DNA of 64,000 bases, taken from the NCBI GenBank assembly GCA_964530325.1, contig CAZHAX010000004.1:1-64000 (forward strand), given 5' to 3'. Source of the stretch: CAZHAX01 sp964530325 (lineage in GTDB: Bacteria; Chloroflexota; Anaerolineae; B4-G1). This document shows, in pieces, positions 1 to 8,209 of the stretch; positions within the stretch are counted from its first letter, which is position 1, and each line of letters starts with the position of its first letter. The notes beneath the pieces were generated by a model. It was not told the DNA's origin, ran no database searches, and was given only the letters and a program-made list of their open reading frames with translations. Both the position numbers and the translations under genes were made by a program.

Positions 1-300
1 TACGTTTGTGCAGCACTAGCCAGACATATCTATCACTGTCTCAAGTTCAGGGACCCCTACACTGTCGGAAAGGCATATGCGGTGCCCGTGTCTTCGTTGG
101 GCTATAATCGGAAGTTGTGGATTGGCAAGGTAATGAAAGCGGCGTATCCTTGGAGTGATGATACTCCCAACAGCGGCGGTTCGAGCCGCCGCGGAAAGGA
201 TACGCCATGGTCAAGCTTACCACAGATCACGCTGAAGGGGAAGCTCCGGAGATCACACAGTCGTTGGACGAATTGGCCAGGGAAGGAGCCCGTCGAATGA
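1..300 (+). other. open frame entering from the window edge, possible gene remnant
   Basis: Frame 1 is open from the first base to a stop at 298-300 and continues into the transposase gene in another frame. The first 45 or so codons (ALARHIYHCLKFRDPY and onward) read like protein and faintly recall the C-terminal end of IS110-type transposases, but the similarity is too short to name. The part after about position 140 is probably non-coding leader of the IS256 gene. It would be host or older-element sequence left of the IS. Confidence 0.2.
141..206 (+). promoter_or_regulatory. three-way-junction leader that buries the transposase ribosome binding site
   Basis: An 11-bp outer stem pairs 141-151 (ggcgtatcctt) with 196-206 (aaggatacgcc). 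Inside it lie two perfect hairpins: 152-156 with 163-167 (5 bp, 6-nt loop) and 173-179 with 186-192 (7 bp, GC-only, 6-nt loop). The transposase Shine-Dalgarno AAAGGA (195-200) sits in the 3' strand of the outer stem and the ATG follows directly at 207. A TATAAT lies upstream at 103-108 with no clear -35. The fold would block translation of the transposase from long read-through transcripts. Confidence 0.65.
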
Positions 301-1503
301 TCCTCGCCGCCTTGGAGTTGGAGGTAGAGCAACACGTGCAGGGGCTGCGCCATCTACGGGACGACATGGGACATGCGAGGGTCGTTCGGAATGGTCATGC
401 CCGTGAGCGAACGGTGCAACTGGGTGCGGGTTCCGTGAAGATCAAAGCCCCTAGGGTGTACGACCGCCGTCCCGACCACCGTTTCACCAGCAGGATTCTG
501 CCTCCCTACATGCGGCGTTCTCCACGCCTGGAGGAAGCACTGCCGGTTCTCTATCTACGAGGCTTGTCAACGGGAGACTTCTCGGAAGCATTGGCGGTGC
601 TGTTGGGTCCCGAAGCGGTGGGCTTTTCGGCTACGACGATCACGCGTTTGGTCAAGGTACGGCAGGAGGAGTATGAAGCCTGGCGTAAACGCTCTCTCGA
701 GGGGAAGGGGTACGTCTACGTATGGGCCGATGGAGTGTACTTCAACATCCGTCTGGAAGAGGATCGGCTGGCCTGTCTCGTCCTCGTGGGAGTGCTGCCT
801 GACGGGCGCAAGGAGGTGATTGCGCTTGAAGATGGGTATCGGGAGTCCACCGAATCGTGGGCCAGCGTGCTGCGCGACCTCAAACGGCGCGGGATGGAGG
901 CGCCTGTCCTGGCGATTGGAGATGGCAACCTGGGATTCTGGGCTGCTCTACAGGAGGTCTACCCTGAAAGCCGCAAGCAGCGTTGTTGGAAGCACAAGCT
1001 AGCCAATGTCCTGGACAGGCTGCCCAAGCGCCTGCAGCCACGGGCCACAGATCTTCTGCGCCAGATCATGTATGCTCCCGATCGTCAAAGCGCCCTGGAG
1101 GAGATCGCCCTCTTCTCGGATGAGTATGAAGCCCGCTATGCCAAGGCAGTCGAGAAGTTGATCAAGGACCAGGATCAGTTGTTAGCGTTCTTCGACTTCC
1201 CTGCCGAACACTGGATTCACTTGCGCACGACCAACCCGATCGAATCGGCTTTCTCGACCGTCAAAGCACGAACCAAGAAGACCAGGGGCGCCGGCTCACG
1301 CAAGGCCGCTTTGGCAATGGCCTGCCAGCTGCTCCTCGCTGCCGAGAAGCGTTGGCGAAGCCTCAACGCCCCGCACCTGGTCGCGCTGGTCAGAGCTGGC
1401 GTCAAGTTCCCAGACGGCCGCGCCGAGATGCTCCAGTCAGAGCCAGCACCTGAAGACCTGTTCGCACGCACTCCATCGGTCTTCGCCGCCAGCGAGGTTC
1501 CGA
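141..1503 (+). mobile_element. IS256-family insertion sequence, ends not resolved
   Basis: The transposase identifies the element. I could not find a convincing pair of terminal inverted repeats or a target duplication. The right edge must lie near or before about 1504, because from there the frame of the downstream M23 peptidase reads as protein inside the 3' end of the transposase gene. The left edge is somewhere upstream of the leader hairpin at 141. Limits given are therefore approximate. Confidence 0.5.
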
Positions 1504-1550
1504 TCCACAGCATTCGACAATATCTCGGCGATCGCCTATGCGGAGGATGA
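207..1550 (+). CDS. IS256-family (Mutator-type) transposase
   Basis: A 447-residue DDE transposase of usual family length. The catalytic triad is visible: D175 in WADGVY, D239 in IGDGNLGF and E346 in NPIESAFSTVK. The QRCWKHK motif (C260, H263) is also typical of IS256/MuDR enzymes. The start is the ATG at 207, six bases after AAAGGA. The last 15 or so residues (SIRQYLGDRLCGG) overlap sequence that reads as peptidase in frame 1, so the natural C-terminus may have been replaced by read-out into the target gene. The catalytic residues are all present, so it may be active. Confidence 0.93.
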   Translation: MVKLTTDHAEGEAPEITQSLDELAREGARRMILAALELEVEQHVQGLRHLRDDMGHARVVRNGHARERTVQLGAGSVKIKAPRVYDRRPDHRFTSRILPPYMRRSPRLEEALPVLYLRGLSTGDFSEALAVLLGPEAVGFSATTITRLVKVRQEEYEAWRKRSLEGKGYVYVWADGVYFNIRLEEDRLACLVLVGVLPDGRKEVIALEDGYRESTESWASVLRDLKRRGMEAPVLAIGDGNLGFWAALQEVYPESRKQRCWKHKLANVLDRLPKRLQPRATDLLRQIMYAPDRQSALEEIALFSDEYEARYAKAVEKLIKDQDQLLAFFDFPAEHWIHLRTTNPIESAFSTVKARTKKTRGAGSRKAALAMACQLLLAAEKRWRSLNAPHLVALVRAGVKFPDGRAEMLQSEPAPEDLFARTPSVFAASEVPIHSIRQYLGDRLCGG

Positions 1551-2337
1551 CCAACTCGATTTCCGATTTCCGCTCGATGAGCTTGTGTATCCATACCGAG
1601 CGTCTTTCTGCGAGCGTAACTGCGTAGACTCGGTATGCGAATACCACGCGGCAGAGGATTACCACCTGCCTGCCGGAACCCCTGTACATGCCATGGCTGA
1701 TGGCAGCATCGCCTTTTCGGGTCCGATGGGCGGTTATGGGTGGTTGATCGTGATCGACCACCCTCAGGCGAATCTCTACTCACTGTACGGTCATCTAAGT
1801 CCCAGCCGGTGGCGGCTAGAATCGGGGCCTGTCGAGAAGGGGGAACTGATTGCCTATCTGGGCGATCCAGATGAGAACGGCGAAAGAACACTTGAGACCC
1901 ACCTCCACTTTGGGGTGCGCGCCGGTCAGCGTGCCGACTACCCTGGTATCGGCGAGTGGCGCTGGCAAGCGGGGTGGGTCAAGGCGTGTCCCGAGGACCT
2001 GGGCTGGCTGAAACCCTCCGAAATCATCACCGGCCAGGAGATCCCTGCCGGAGGCTTTCCTGCGCCAAGAGCGGGCCTCCTCGAGAAGTGGGGGGTTGAG
2101 CTTGCTCTTACGCTCGTCTACTTGGTCGGTGCGGGATGCGCGCTCGTCTTTGCGGTCAGAAGGAATCGCCCTATCCTCTTGGCGCTTTGCGCTGGTTCCA
2201 TGATCGTAGCTGGGTGGATCTTGTTCAGCAAGGGAACGATAGTCAGTTATGCGCTCTTCTGCATGGCCGTTCTCTCGCTGGTGGTCGCGATCTCCCAGTA
2301 CGTTCGTCATCTCAGAAGACTGCGAACGAGAGAGTGA
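1504..2337 (+). pseudogene. M23-family metallopeptidase, 5' end lost at the IS256 boundary
   Basis: Lysostaphin-type zinc peptidase acting on peptidoglycan. Zinc ligands are visible in the part read from GTG 1585: H21 and D25 (HAAED), then H106-L-H108, with YGHL at 68-71. Three membrane helices follow (about residues 170-245). The frame stays open and protein-like upstream of 1585 (AYAEDDQLDFRFPLDE) until it meets the transposase 3' end, and no signal peptide or N-terminal helix is present. I infer that the IS removed the start. A shorter protein could still be made from GTG 1585. It overlaps the next gene by 4 bp (GTGA). Confidence 0.7.
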
Positions 2338-3278
2338 GACGCGGAAAACTGTCGTACGCGGTGGCCTCCCTCCTACTCATGGCCCCGTTTCTGGCCGCGC
2401 GTTGCGCGCCCGAAACGGGAAGCTGCTCTTTGTTGATTCCCGTAGGCCGATCCACCGTTGCCGGAGGGAATACCTTCGAAGTGCTGATCGACTCCGAGCC
2501 GTACGACCCGCAAGTGACGTATGACAACTACGGTGGTTACTGGGTAGAAGTCCCGTATGCTCCCCAGGTGAACTCAGACGTGCTGCTGCAGATCACCATA
2601 CAGGCTCAGGAACCAGGACTCTACCATGAGGAGAGCGCGGATCTGGAAAGCTGGCTGAGCCCATCCGAACTCATCGACTCAGGCAATCCAGCTCTGATTG
2701 CGCAGGCAGAGGAACTGGCTGCGGATGGCGATAGCGCTGTCGAGAAGGCTCGTAGCATCCAGCTCTTTGTGATGGGTCACCTGGACTTCACGATATACAG
2801 AGACCACTTCCGCTACAGCGCATCCCAAACCTACGAGATGGGGTACGGTACGTGCGTCAACCACGCCAGGCTTTTCGTCGCGCTGTGCCGGGCGGCCGGC
2901 GTGCCAGCGCGGACGGTGTGGGGCATCATATATACCGGCGGCGTGTACGACCACCATCACGAATGGGCAGAGTTCTTGGATGATGATGGCTACTGGCATC
3001 CGCTCGATTTCACTTTCACCACATCCTTCGATCTCTCAGACATCAGGTACCTGGACCTGATATACTCGTCCGAGGAGAATCCCCTGTACGAGCGAAGCAG
3101 AAGCGAGCAGTACGGCGAAGACAAGACCCAGATTATCGTCTATGACACTACCGATCAGCCGTACGACGGCAGACTGGGATTCAGGCTGGTAGAGGACAAC
3201 TGGCCGCTCTCTATGGTTGTCGAGAACGTGTTCGTCCTGGAAGATGTACCCAGTATGATGCCGGGACAGGTCCCCTGA
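2334..3278 (+). CDS. secreted transglutaminase-like (cysteine protease fold) protein
   Basis: Transglutaminase-core domain with the full triad: C174 in YGTCVNHA, H209 in HHHEWAEF and D225 in HPLDFTF. The start chosen is GTG 2334, which overlaps the stop of the peptidase gene (GTGA) and gives 314 residues with an N-terminal signal sequence (ASLLLMAPFLAARCAPE). The export signal ends in ARC, a poor lipobox because of Arg at -1, so it may be lipidated or simply cleaved. Family members act on peptide amide bonds. The pairing with an M23 peptidase suggests cell-envelope work; the substrate is unknown. Confidence 0.8.
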   Translation: MRRGKLSYAVASLLLMAPFLAARCAPETGSCSLLIPVGRSTVAGGNTFEVLIDSEPYDPQVTYDNYGGYWVEVPYAPQVNSDVLLQITIQAQEPGLYHEESADLESWLSPSELIDSGNPALIAQAEELAADGDSAVEKARSIQLFVMGHLDFTIYRDHFRYSASQTYEMGYGTCVNHARLFVALCRAAGVPARTVWGIIYTGGVYDHHHEWAEFLDDDGYWHPLDFTFTTSFDLSDIRYLDLIYSSEENPLYERSRSEQYGEDKTQIIVYDTTDQPYDGRLGFRLVEDNWPLSMVVENVFVLEDVPSMMPGQVP

Positions 3279-3599
3279 CAGCTGCCGCTCGGGTCAGCGG
3301 GGCTGCACGTCAGGCGCACCAAGACGCTGCGGCGTTCTGGCACCTGCGCGAGTCTCGTTGCTTTGGCTGGTCCCGTGGTGCTGCAAGCTGCGCGTGATCG
3401 AGGCACGCTGCTGCGCCGGCCGTTGCGCGGCCCCGCGGAAAGGTGGTACCGTCCACTCCGCGCCAACGCCCAGCCGAGGCCGGAACTGGAGGGGGAGGGC
3501 CTCCGCCAAAGACGGCAAGCGTGGCGCCGGAGCGGCGCGGAGTCTGCAGCCGGCAAGTTGGCGGCCGCCCAACCCGCGGAAGCAGCGGGCTGCCCACGA
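3279..3599 (+). other. gene-free stretch
   Basis: GC-rich sequence with no convincing reading frame. Around 3340-3420 there is weak likeness to the dispersed repeat described at 3600 (a tttggctggtcc segment followed by a GC-rich block), possibly a decayed copy. No terminator with a T-tract was seen after the transglutaminase gene. Confidence 0.4.
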
Positions 3600-3717
3600 G
3601 GCTGTGCATCGAAGGGGGTTTCCTTCCTGGATGTTGTGTGCTAGAGTAGGGACCGCACCCTGGCCAGCCTGCGGGGGATGCGCCATTCGTCGCGCGCCGA
3701 CGGGGGTGGTGTCTCAC
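3600..3717 (+). repeat. dispersed promoter-bearing repeat, copy 1
   Basis: Core TTGTGTGCTAGAGT at 3634-3647: extended -10 TAGAGT (3642-3647) with TTTCCT (3619-3624) 17 bp upstream. Downstream the block cctggccagcctgcggg...atgcgcc matches the other copies. It ends just before the small ORF at 3718 and is its likely promoter and leader. Confidence 0.65.
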
Positions 3718-3855
3718 ATGATCATCCCGGGATTGGGGAAGCAGGAGATCAGGCGGATCTGGGATATCGACCCTAACGAGATCATAGACGGTGTCTACTG
3801 TCTGCAGGATGGGCAGCTGCTACCTAGGCCTGAGGGCGAAGGGGTATACAGATGA
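3718..3855 (+). CDS. 45-residue small protein, translationally coupled
   Basis: A short frame of 45 codons (MIIPGLGKQEIRRIW and onward, ending PEGEGVYR). It begins after a purine-rich stretch (gggggtgg, spacing about 9) and ends in an ATGA overlap with the methyltransferase gene that follows. The overlap and the leader position argue that it is translated and may set the expression of the downstream gene. No domain is recognised and there is no signal or membrane segment. It could equally be a leader peptide of no separate function. Confidence 0.5.
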   Translation: MIIPGLGKQEIRRIWDIDPNEIIDGVYCLQDGQLLPRPEGEGVYR

Positions 3856-4325
3856 AGGCGAAACCCTATGAAGTTGTCGGCTATGTTGTCAACGGCCTGT
3901 CAATCCCTCTCCTGTTCTACCTGACGTCTGCTCTTGACCCCCCATCTGCCTTGTCCGTTCTGCGGTACTTCGGATTGGCGGCGCTGGCCGTCGGCGCGAT
4001 TCTGGTTGTCCTTTCCGTCGCAGCGCTTGCCAGGAATCGTCAGGCGGGCCTTGCGCAGGACGGTGTGTTCGGCATAGTCCGCCATCCGATGTATCTGGGT
4101 GCTATGCTGCTCTTCTCTGCCTTCGTGTTCTTCTGCCCGCACTGGCTGGTGCTGGCGCTGTCCGCTGCCAACGTGGCAATCGTCTACTCGTTCATCTTGC
4201 AGGGCGATCGCCAGAATGTGGTGAAGTTCGGCGACGCGTACAGCGCATACATGCAGTCTGTGGCGCGAGTCAACCTACTGGCGGGGTTACTGAGACGGTT
4301 GACGCGCAGGCAACCACCGACATAG
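3852..4325 (+). CDS. isoprenylcysteine carboxyl methyltransferase-like membrane protein
   Basis: A 157-residue protein with four or so membrane helices and the ICMT/PEMT signature near the middle, FGIVRHPMYLGAMLLF, followed by GDRQNVVKFGDAYSAYMQSV, which resembles the E-x-x-x-x-FG-x-x-Y-x-x-Y part of SAM-binding family members. Such proteins methylate prenylcysteine, phospholipid or other membrane substrates; the substrate here is unknown. The ATG overlaps the stop of the 45-residue ORF. A close paralogue is broken by frameshifts at 17247-17687 and a more distant relative lies at 21182-21799. Confidence 0.75.
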   Translation: MKAKPYEVVGYVVNGLSIPLLFYLTSALDPPSALSVLRYFGLAALAVGAILVVLSVAALARNRQAGLAQDGVFGIVRHPMYLGAMLLFSAFVFFCPHWLVLALSAANVAIVYSFILQGDRQNVVKFGDAYSAYMQSVARVNLLAGLLRRLTRRQPPT

Positions 4326-4370
4326 CCGCCGAACACGCGCACGCAAGTGACGGCCTATCGAGATCCGCAC

Positions 4371-4460
4371 AGAATCAGGTTTCGTGTCTGGTGCCTGCGG
4401 TCTAGCGCCGCGGGTGTCGCCGGACCCGCTCGGAGCTGACCCGCCGATCGCCGGCGAGGG
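4371..4460 (+). repeat. dispersed repeat, degenerate copy 2
   Basis: The segment caggtttcgtgtctggtgcc followed by tgcggtctagcg aligns with copy 5 at 10505-10540, and ccgatcgccgg matches the downstream block of other copies. The -10 has decayed (TAGCGC). It lies 90 bp before the GH3 gene. Confidence 0.5.
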
Positions 4461-4548
4461 GCTACGCGCGGGCGGACGGATAGCGAGCTGCGTTTAGGCC
4501 GGACTGGCACTCTTCGACGATCGCGAGTCTCGCTGAACCGAGGGCAGT

Positions 4549-6855
4549 ATGAAGGGCAGGCGGCATTGCGGAGCTCTCTCTCGCCGGGAGTTCCTGTGGA
4601 CCAGCCTCGTGGCGAGCCTTGGCCTGATCGCGCGTTGCGGGCGACCTTCACCTTCCTCGACGGGCGACGAGGAGCAGTGTACCGCCGAGCTCGGCTGTGC
4701 TCCTGCCGGCGCTATCTACGCTGAGGCTTCCTACCCTGTCACGGAGCGGGTGGATGATCTGGTCAGCCGGATGAGTGTCCACGAGAAGATCTCGCAGATG
4801 GGAAGCGCGGCGCCGGCAATCGAACGTCTCGGTATCCCGCAGTACAACTGGTGGAACGAAGCCCTGCACGGTGTTGCGCGCGCCGGCATTGCCACTGTCT
4901 TTCCCCAGGCGATTGGGCTGGCCAGTACGTGGAACGCCGATCTGATCCGTCGTATGGCCGAGGCGATCTCTGACGAAGGTCGCGCCAAGCACCACGAGGC
5001 GGTCTGCAGCGGCCGGCGGGAGCCTTATACAGGGCTGACGTTCTGGAGCCCCAACATCAACATCTTCCGCGATCCTCGTTGGGGGCGCGGTCAGGAGACG
5101 TATGGCGAGGATCCCTACCTTACTTCGCGGCTGGCGGTCAGTTTCGTGCAGGGACTGCAGGGCGATGACCCACGGTACCTGAAGACGGTCGCTACGCCCA
5201 AGCACTTCGCCGTTCACAGCGGGCCCGAGGCCAGCCGCCACTCCTTCGACGCCGCAGTTACTCAGCGGGACCTGCAGATGACCTACCTCCCTGCTTTCAA
5301 GGCCTGCATAACGGAAGCGAAGGCGCATTCCGTCATGGGGGCCTACAACCGGGTGAATGGAGAAGCGTGCTGTGCTAGCCCAACCCTTCTGCAGGATACC
5401 CTGCGAGATGAATGGGGGTTCGAAGGTTACGTGGTATCTGATTGCGGAGCGATAAGCGACACCTACCAGAACCACCGAGTGGCAGACTCACCCGCCCATG
5501 CCGCTGCTATGGCGGTCAAGGCCGGCTGCGACCTGGAGTGCTGCGCCACCTACGGAATCCCCTGCGAATACACGCATATCGGAGAGGCTATCGAGCAGGG
5601 CCTCTTGGCGGAAGAGGACCTAGATCGGGCGGTCAAGCGGCTGTTCGCGGCCCGCTTTCGCCTGGGCATGTTCGACCCGCCCGACCAGGTGCCTTATGCG
5701 CAGATTCCGTTCGACGTTGTCGATTCTCCAGAGCATCGCGAGCTGGCGCTGGAAGTAGCTCGCCAATCACTCGTCTTGCTGAAGAACCAGGGCAACCTGC
5801 TGCCTGCAGACAGGAGCACCCTCGACTCCATCGCCGTGATCGGCCCCAACGCCGACGAGACGCAGGTGCTGAGCGGCAACTACTTCGGCACGCCGTCCGA
5901 TCCGGTCTCGGTGTTATCAGGGATCCGTGACCTGGTCGCGCCAGACACCAAGGTGAGCTATGCTCGGGGCTGCGAGATAGTCGGCGGTTCTCAGGCCGGG
6001 TTCGACGCGGCTGTCGAGGCGGCGAGGGACTCCGAGTTGGCAGTGGTCGTAGTAGGGCTGTCGCAGCAGCTGGAGGGCGAGATAAGGCAGCAGGAGGGCA
6101 ACCCGCCGGGCGTGCGTAGCGCGGGGGACCGGCTGACTCTGGATCTTCCCGGAATCCAGCAGCGGCTCTTGCAGGCCGTCTACGAGACCGGAACGCCCGT
6201 AGTCCTGGTTCTCATGAACGGCAGCGCAGTCTCGATCAACTGGGCCGCTGAACATATCCCTGCGATTCTGGAGGCCTGGTATCCGGGCCAGGCCGGCGGC
6301 ACCGCGGTGGCCGAGGCTCTCTTCGGACTGACCAACCCGGGTGGCCGCCTGCCGGTCACCTTCTACCGTTCTGTTGATGACTTGCCCCCTTTCGACGACT
6401 ACAGCATGGAGAACCGCACCTATCGCTACTTCACAGGTCGGCCGCTCTACCCGTTCGGCTACGGGCTGAGCTACACCACCTTCGCCTACCGCAACCTCCA
6501 AATCGTCCCCGAGGTGGCCTCTCTCGGCGAGTCCGTCTCGGTGCAGGTGGATGTCGAGAATGCCGGCCGGCGCCTGGGCGACGAGGTAGTGCAGCTCTAC
6601 GTCAAGGATGTGGATGCTTCGTGGCCTGTGCCTCAACTGCAGTTGCAGGGCTTCGCCCGCATCCGTCTGGCTCCTGGCGAAAGACAGACTGTTCGGTTCA
6701 GCCTCGCCGCCGAGCAGATGTCACTTGTCGACGATAGCGGAGAGTGGCTGCAGGAGCCGGGTGTATTCAAGGTCTGGGTTGGAGGGCAACAGCCCGACCA
6801 CGAGACCGGCCGGGTAATGGCAAACGTGCTGGAAGGGCAGTTCGTCGTCGAGTGA
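4549..6855 (+). CDS. exported GH3 glycoside hydrolase (beta-xylosidase/beta-glucosidase type)
   Basis: A 768-residue three-domain GH3 enzyme that removes terminal beta-sugars from oligosaccharides. A twin-arginine signal (SRREFLWTSL, residues 11-20) points to export of folded protein; the hydrophobic stretch ends LIARC, a possible but atypical lipobox. The N-terminal barrel has NEALHGVARAG (103-113), KHFAVHSGPE (218-227) and the nucleophile D298 in VVSDCGAI. The GH3 C-terminal domain (VIGPNADE) and an FnIII-like tail (about 660-768) follow. NEALHGV is common in the xylosidase branch, so beta-xylosidase is the first guess. It appears monocistronic. Confidence 0.9.
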   Translation: MKGRRHCGALSRREFLWTSLVASLGLIARCGRPSPSSTGDEEQCTAELGCAPAGAIYAEASYPVTERVDDLVSRMSVHEKISQMGSAAPAIERLGIPQYNWWNEALHGVARAGIATVFPQAIGLASTWNADLIRRMAEAISDEGRAKHHEAVCSGRREPYTGLTFWSPNINIFRDPRWGRGQETYGEDPYLTSRLAVSFVQGLQGDDPRYLKTVATPKHFAVHSGPEASRHSFDAAVTQRDLQMTYLPAFKACITEAKAHSVMGAYNRVNGEACCASPTLLQDTLRDEWGFEGYVVSDCGAISDTYQNHRVADSPAHAAAMAVKAGCDLECCATYGIPCEYTHIGEAIEQGLLAEEDLDRAVKRLFAARFRLGMFDPPDQVPYAQIPFDVVDSPEHRELALEVARQSLVLLKNQGNLLPADRSTLDSIAVIGPNADETQVLSGNYFGTPSDPVSVLSGIRDLVAPDTKVSYARGCEIVGGSQAGFDAAVEAARDSELAVVVVGLSQQLEGEIRQQEGNPPGVRSAGDRLTLDLPGIQQRLLQAVYETGTPVVLVLMNGSAVSINWAAEHIPAILEAWYPGQAGGTAVAEALFGLTNPGGRLPVTFYRSVDDLPPFDDYSMENRTYRYFTGRPLYPFGYGLSYTTFAYRNLQIVPEVASLGESVSVQVDVENAGRRLGDEVVQLYVKDVDASWPVPQLQLQGFARIRLAPGERQTVRFSLAAEQMSLVDDSGEWLQEPGVFKVWVGGQQPDHETGRVMANVLEGQFVVE

Positions 6856-6872
6856 GGCCGGAAACCAGGAAC

Positions 6873-7000
6873 GCGCATGCAGCTGACCGTCTGTCAAGCT
6901 CCGTATCAAGGCAGCTTTCGCTTCTGCTGGTTGTGTGCTAGAGTGGGGGGTGGCGCTGGGCCAGGTGAGCAACTGAAGCGCCGATCGTTGGTTGACTGTC
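6873..7000 (+). repeat. dispersed promoter-bearing repeat, copy 3
   Basis: Best-preserved copy. TTGTGTGCTAGAGT at 6931-6944 with TTTCGC (6916-6921) 17 bp before the TAGAGT, then a G6 run. The upstream 50 bases starting at catgcagctgacc (6876) match copy 4 at 8189 over most positions. The downstream block has gcgccgatcgttgg. It precedes the YdcZ-like gene. Confidence 0.75.
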
Positions 7001-7039
7001 AAGCACCCAATGCGGAGCACCAGCGAGGGAGAGTCTTCT

Positions 7040-7480
7040 ATGCAGACATTGCTGTACGTCGTGCTGGCTGTTCTGATGGGGGCGCTGCTGTCGGTGTACT
7101 TGCCCATGAACAGCTCGGTCTCCAGGTACCTCAGGTCGCCCGTCGCTGCAAATGCTGTTCTCTACCTTGTTGCCTTGCTCACGACGATTCTGGCGCTTGT
7201 GCTGTCCGGCAGCCAGAGGACGGTCCAGCAGGTCAAGACGGTGCCGGCCTATCTGTTCCTCGCTGGCGTCATGAGCGCCTTCGTGGTCCTGGGCACAACC
7301 TTCCTGATCCCGAGGATTGGAGCAAGAAGGCTGTTCATGCTTCAAGTCACAGGCCAGGTGCTGATGGCGATGGTCCTGAGTCACTTCGGGGCCCTGGAGT
7401 CACCCAGAGATCCGGTGACAGTGCGCAAGCTCGTGGGGGCCGCTTTGCTGCTCCTCGGAGCCGTCGTCTCGGTGGCCTGA
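7040..7480 (+). CDS. YdcZ/DUF606-type DMT superfamily transporter
   Basis: A 146-residue, five-helix hydrophobic protein matching the DUF606 (YdcZ) half-size drug/metabolite transporter pattern: N-terminal MGALLSVYLPMNSSVSRYL, central GTTFLIPRIGARRLFMLQVTGQV and C-terminal RKLVGAALLLLGAVVSV. Such proteins usually work as dimers or pairs; the substrate is unknown. The ATG at 7040 follows a purine-rich gcgagggagag. It is driven by the repeat promoter at 6916-6944 with a leader of about 90 nt, and no partner subunit is next to it. Confidence 0.78.
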   Translation: MQTLLYVVLAVLMGALLSVYLPMNSSVSRYLRSPVAANAVLYLVALLTTILALVLSGSQRTVQQVKTVPAYLFLAGVMSAFVVLGTTFLIPRIGARRLFMLQVTGQVLMAMVLSHFGALESPRDPVTVRKLVGAALLLLGAVVSVA

Positions 7481-7552
7481 CCCATCTGCAGTCTTCGCGG
7501 CCGCCCAGCCGGTGCGCTACCTGGTTGGATCACCGCGAGGTGGGGCAATCTG

Positions 7553-8209
7553 ATGGCTCAGTTCAACGGTGTGTCTACCTTCGACGAAGCCCTCAGCTGG
7601 AAGGCTGAGGCAGTACGCTTGTGCGACGACGTCAAGGCCGCTATCGACGGGGCAGCCCGCAACAAGGACTCCCTGGATCACGAGCCTTGCGTCGCCGAGG
7701 ACCCTTTCCCCGTCTACGCATCGCTGGCCCCGAGCCGCCGCGACAAGCCAGCGACCAAGGCCAGGGACGATCTGGACCAGCCGGTGTCGATATCCGGTGT
7801 GCTCGATGAATTCGTGACAGACATGATGGGGCTACTACCGTGCGACGCGGACGAGAAGAAGGCTATTCTCAGGCAGCTTCGACTGAAGAAATCAGAGATA
7901 GACGCAGCAAAGCGCGAGATCAACGTCCAGATTCGCACAATGCGGGCTGCGGCGCGTCGGGAGTCCCCCGGCGTCTTCTCCCGCTTGGTCGGAGCAGTTG
8001 CCCGCAGCAGGTATCCCGGAGCCGCGGGCCGTTGTGCACGATTGGACAAGGAAGCTGCACTGGCGCGGCATGAGGGGAGAGCAGGCCGGCTTGACCAGGC
8101 GCTGCTTGCGCTCGGCGCACTCATCAACCGTGTGGGGCGGTTCAGGTGGTCCTTTGCCGTTTCCGGTCCTTCGGTCACCGAACACGGACATGCACTTGAC
8201 GGTCCATGA
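7553..8209 (+). CDS. hypothetical protein with a basic coiled-coil segment
   Basis: A 218-residue soluble protein with no recognised domain. The ATG follows GAGGTGG at good spacing (9). Residues about 100-140 are charged and helical (KKAILRQLRLKKSEIDAAKR), probably coiled coil. The C-terminal end runs into the next dispersed repeat copy, so the last 7 or so residues are encoded by repeat sequence. It could be co-transcribed with the YdcZ-like gene 72 bp upstream. Function unknown. Confidence 0.5.
   Translation: MAQFNGVSTFDEALSWKAEAVRLCDDVKAAIDGAARNKDSLDHEPCVAEDPFPVYASLAPSRRDKPATKARDDLDQPVSISGVLDEFVTDMMGLLPCDADEKKAILRQLRLKKSEIDAAKREINVQIRTMRAAARRESPGVFSRLVGAVARSRYPGAAGRCARLDKEAALARHEGRAGRLDQALLALGALINRVGRFRWSFAVSGPSVTEHGHALDGP

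Noticed and set aside
141..206. The cloverleaf-like fold as a tRNA gene
   Set aside because: It has only two inner arms, no T-psi-C or anticodon arm sequence, and its 3' end runs straight into the transposase ATG.
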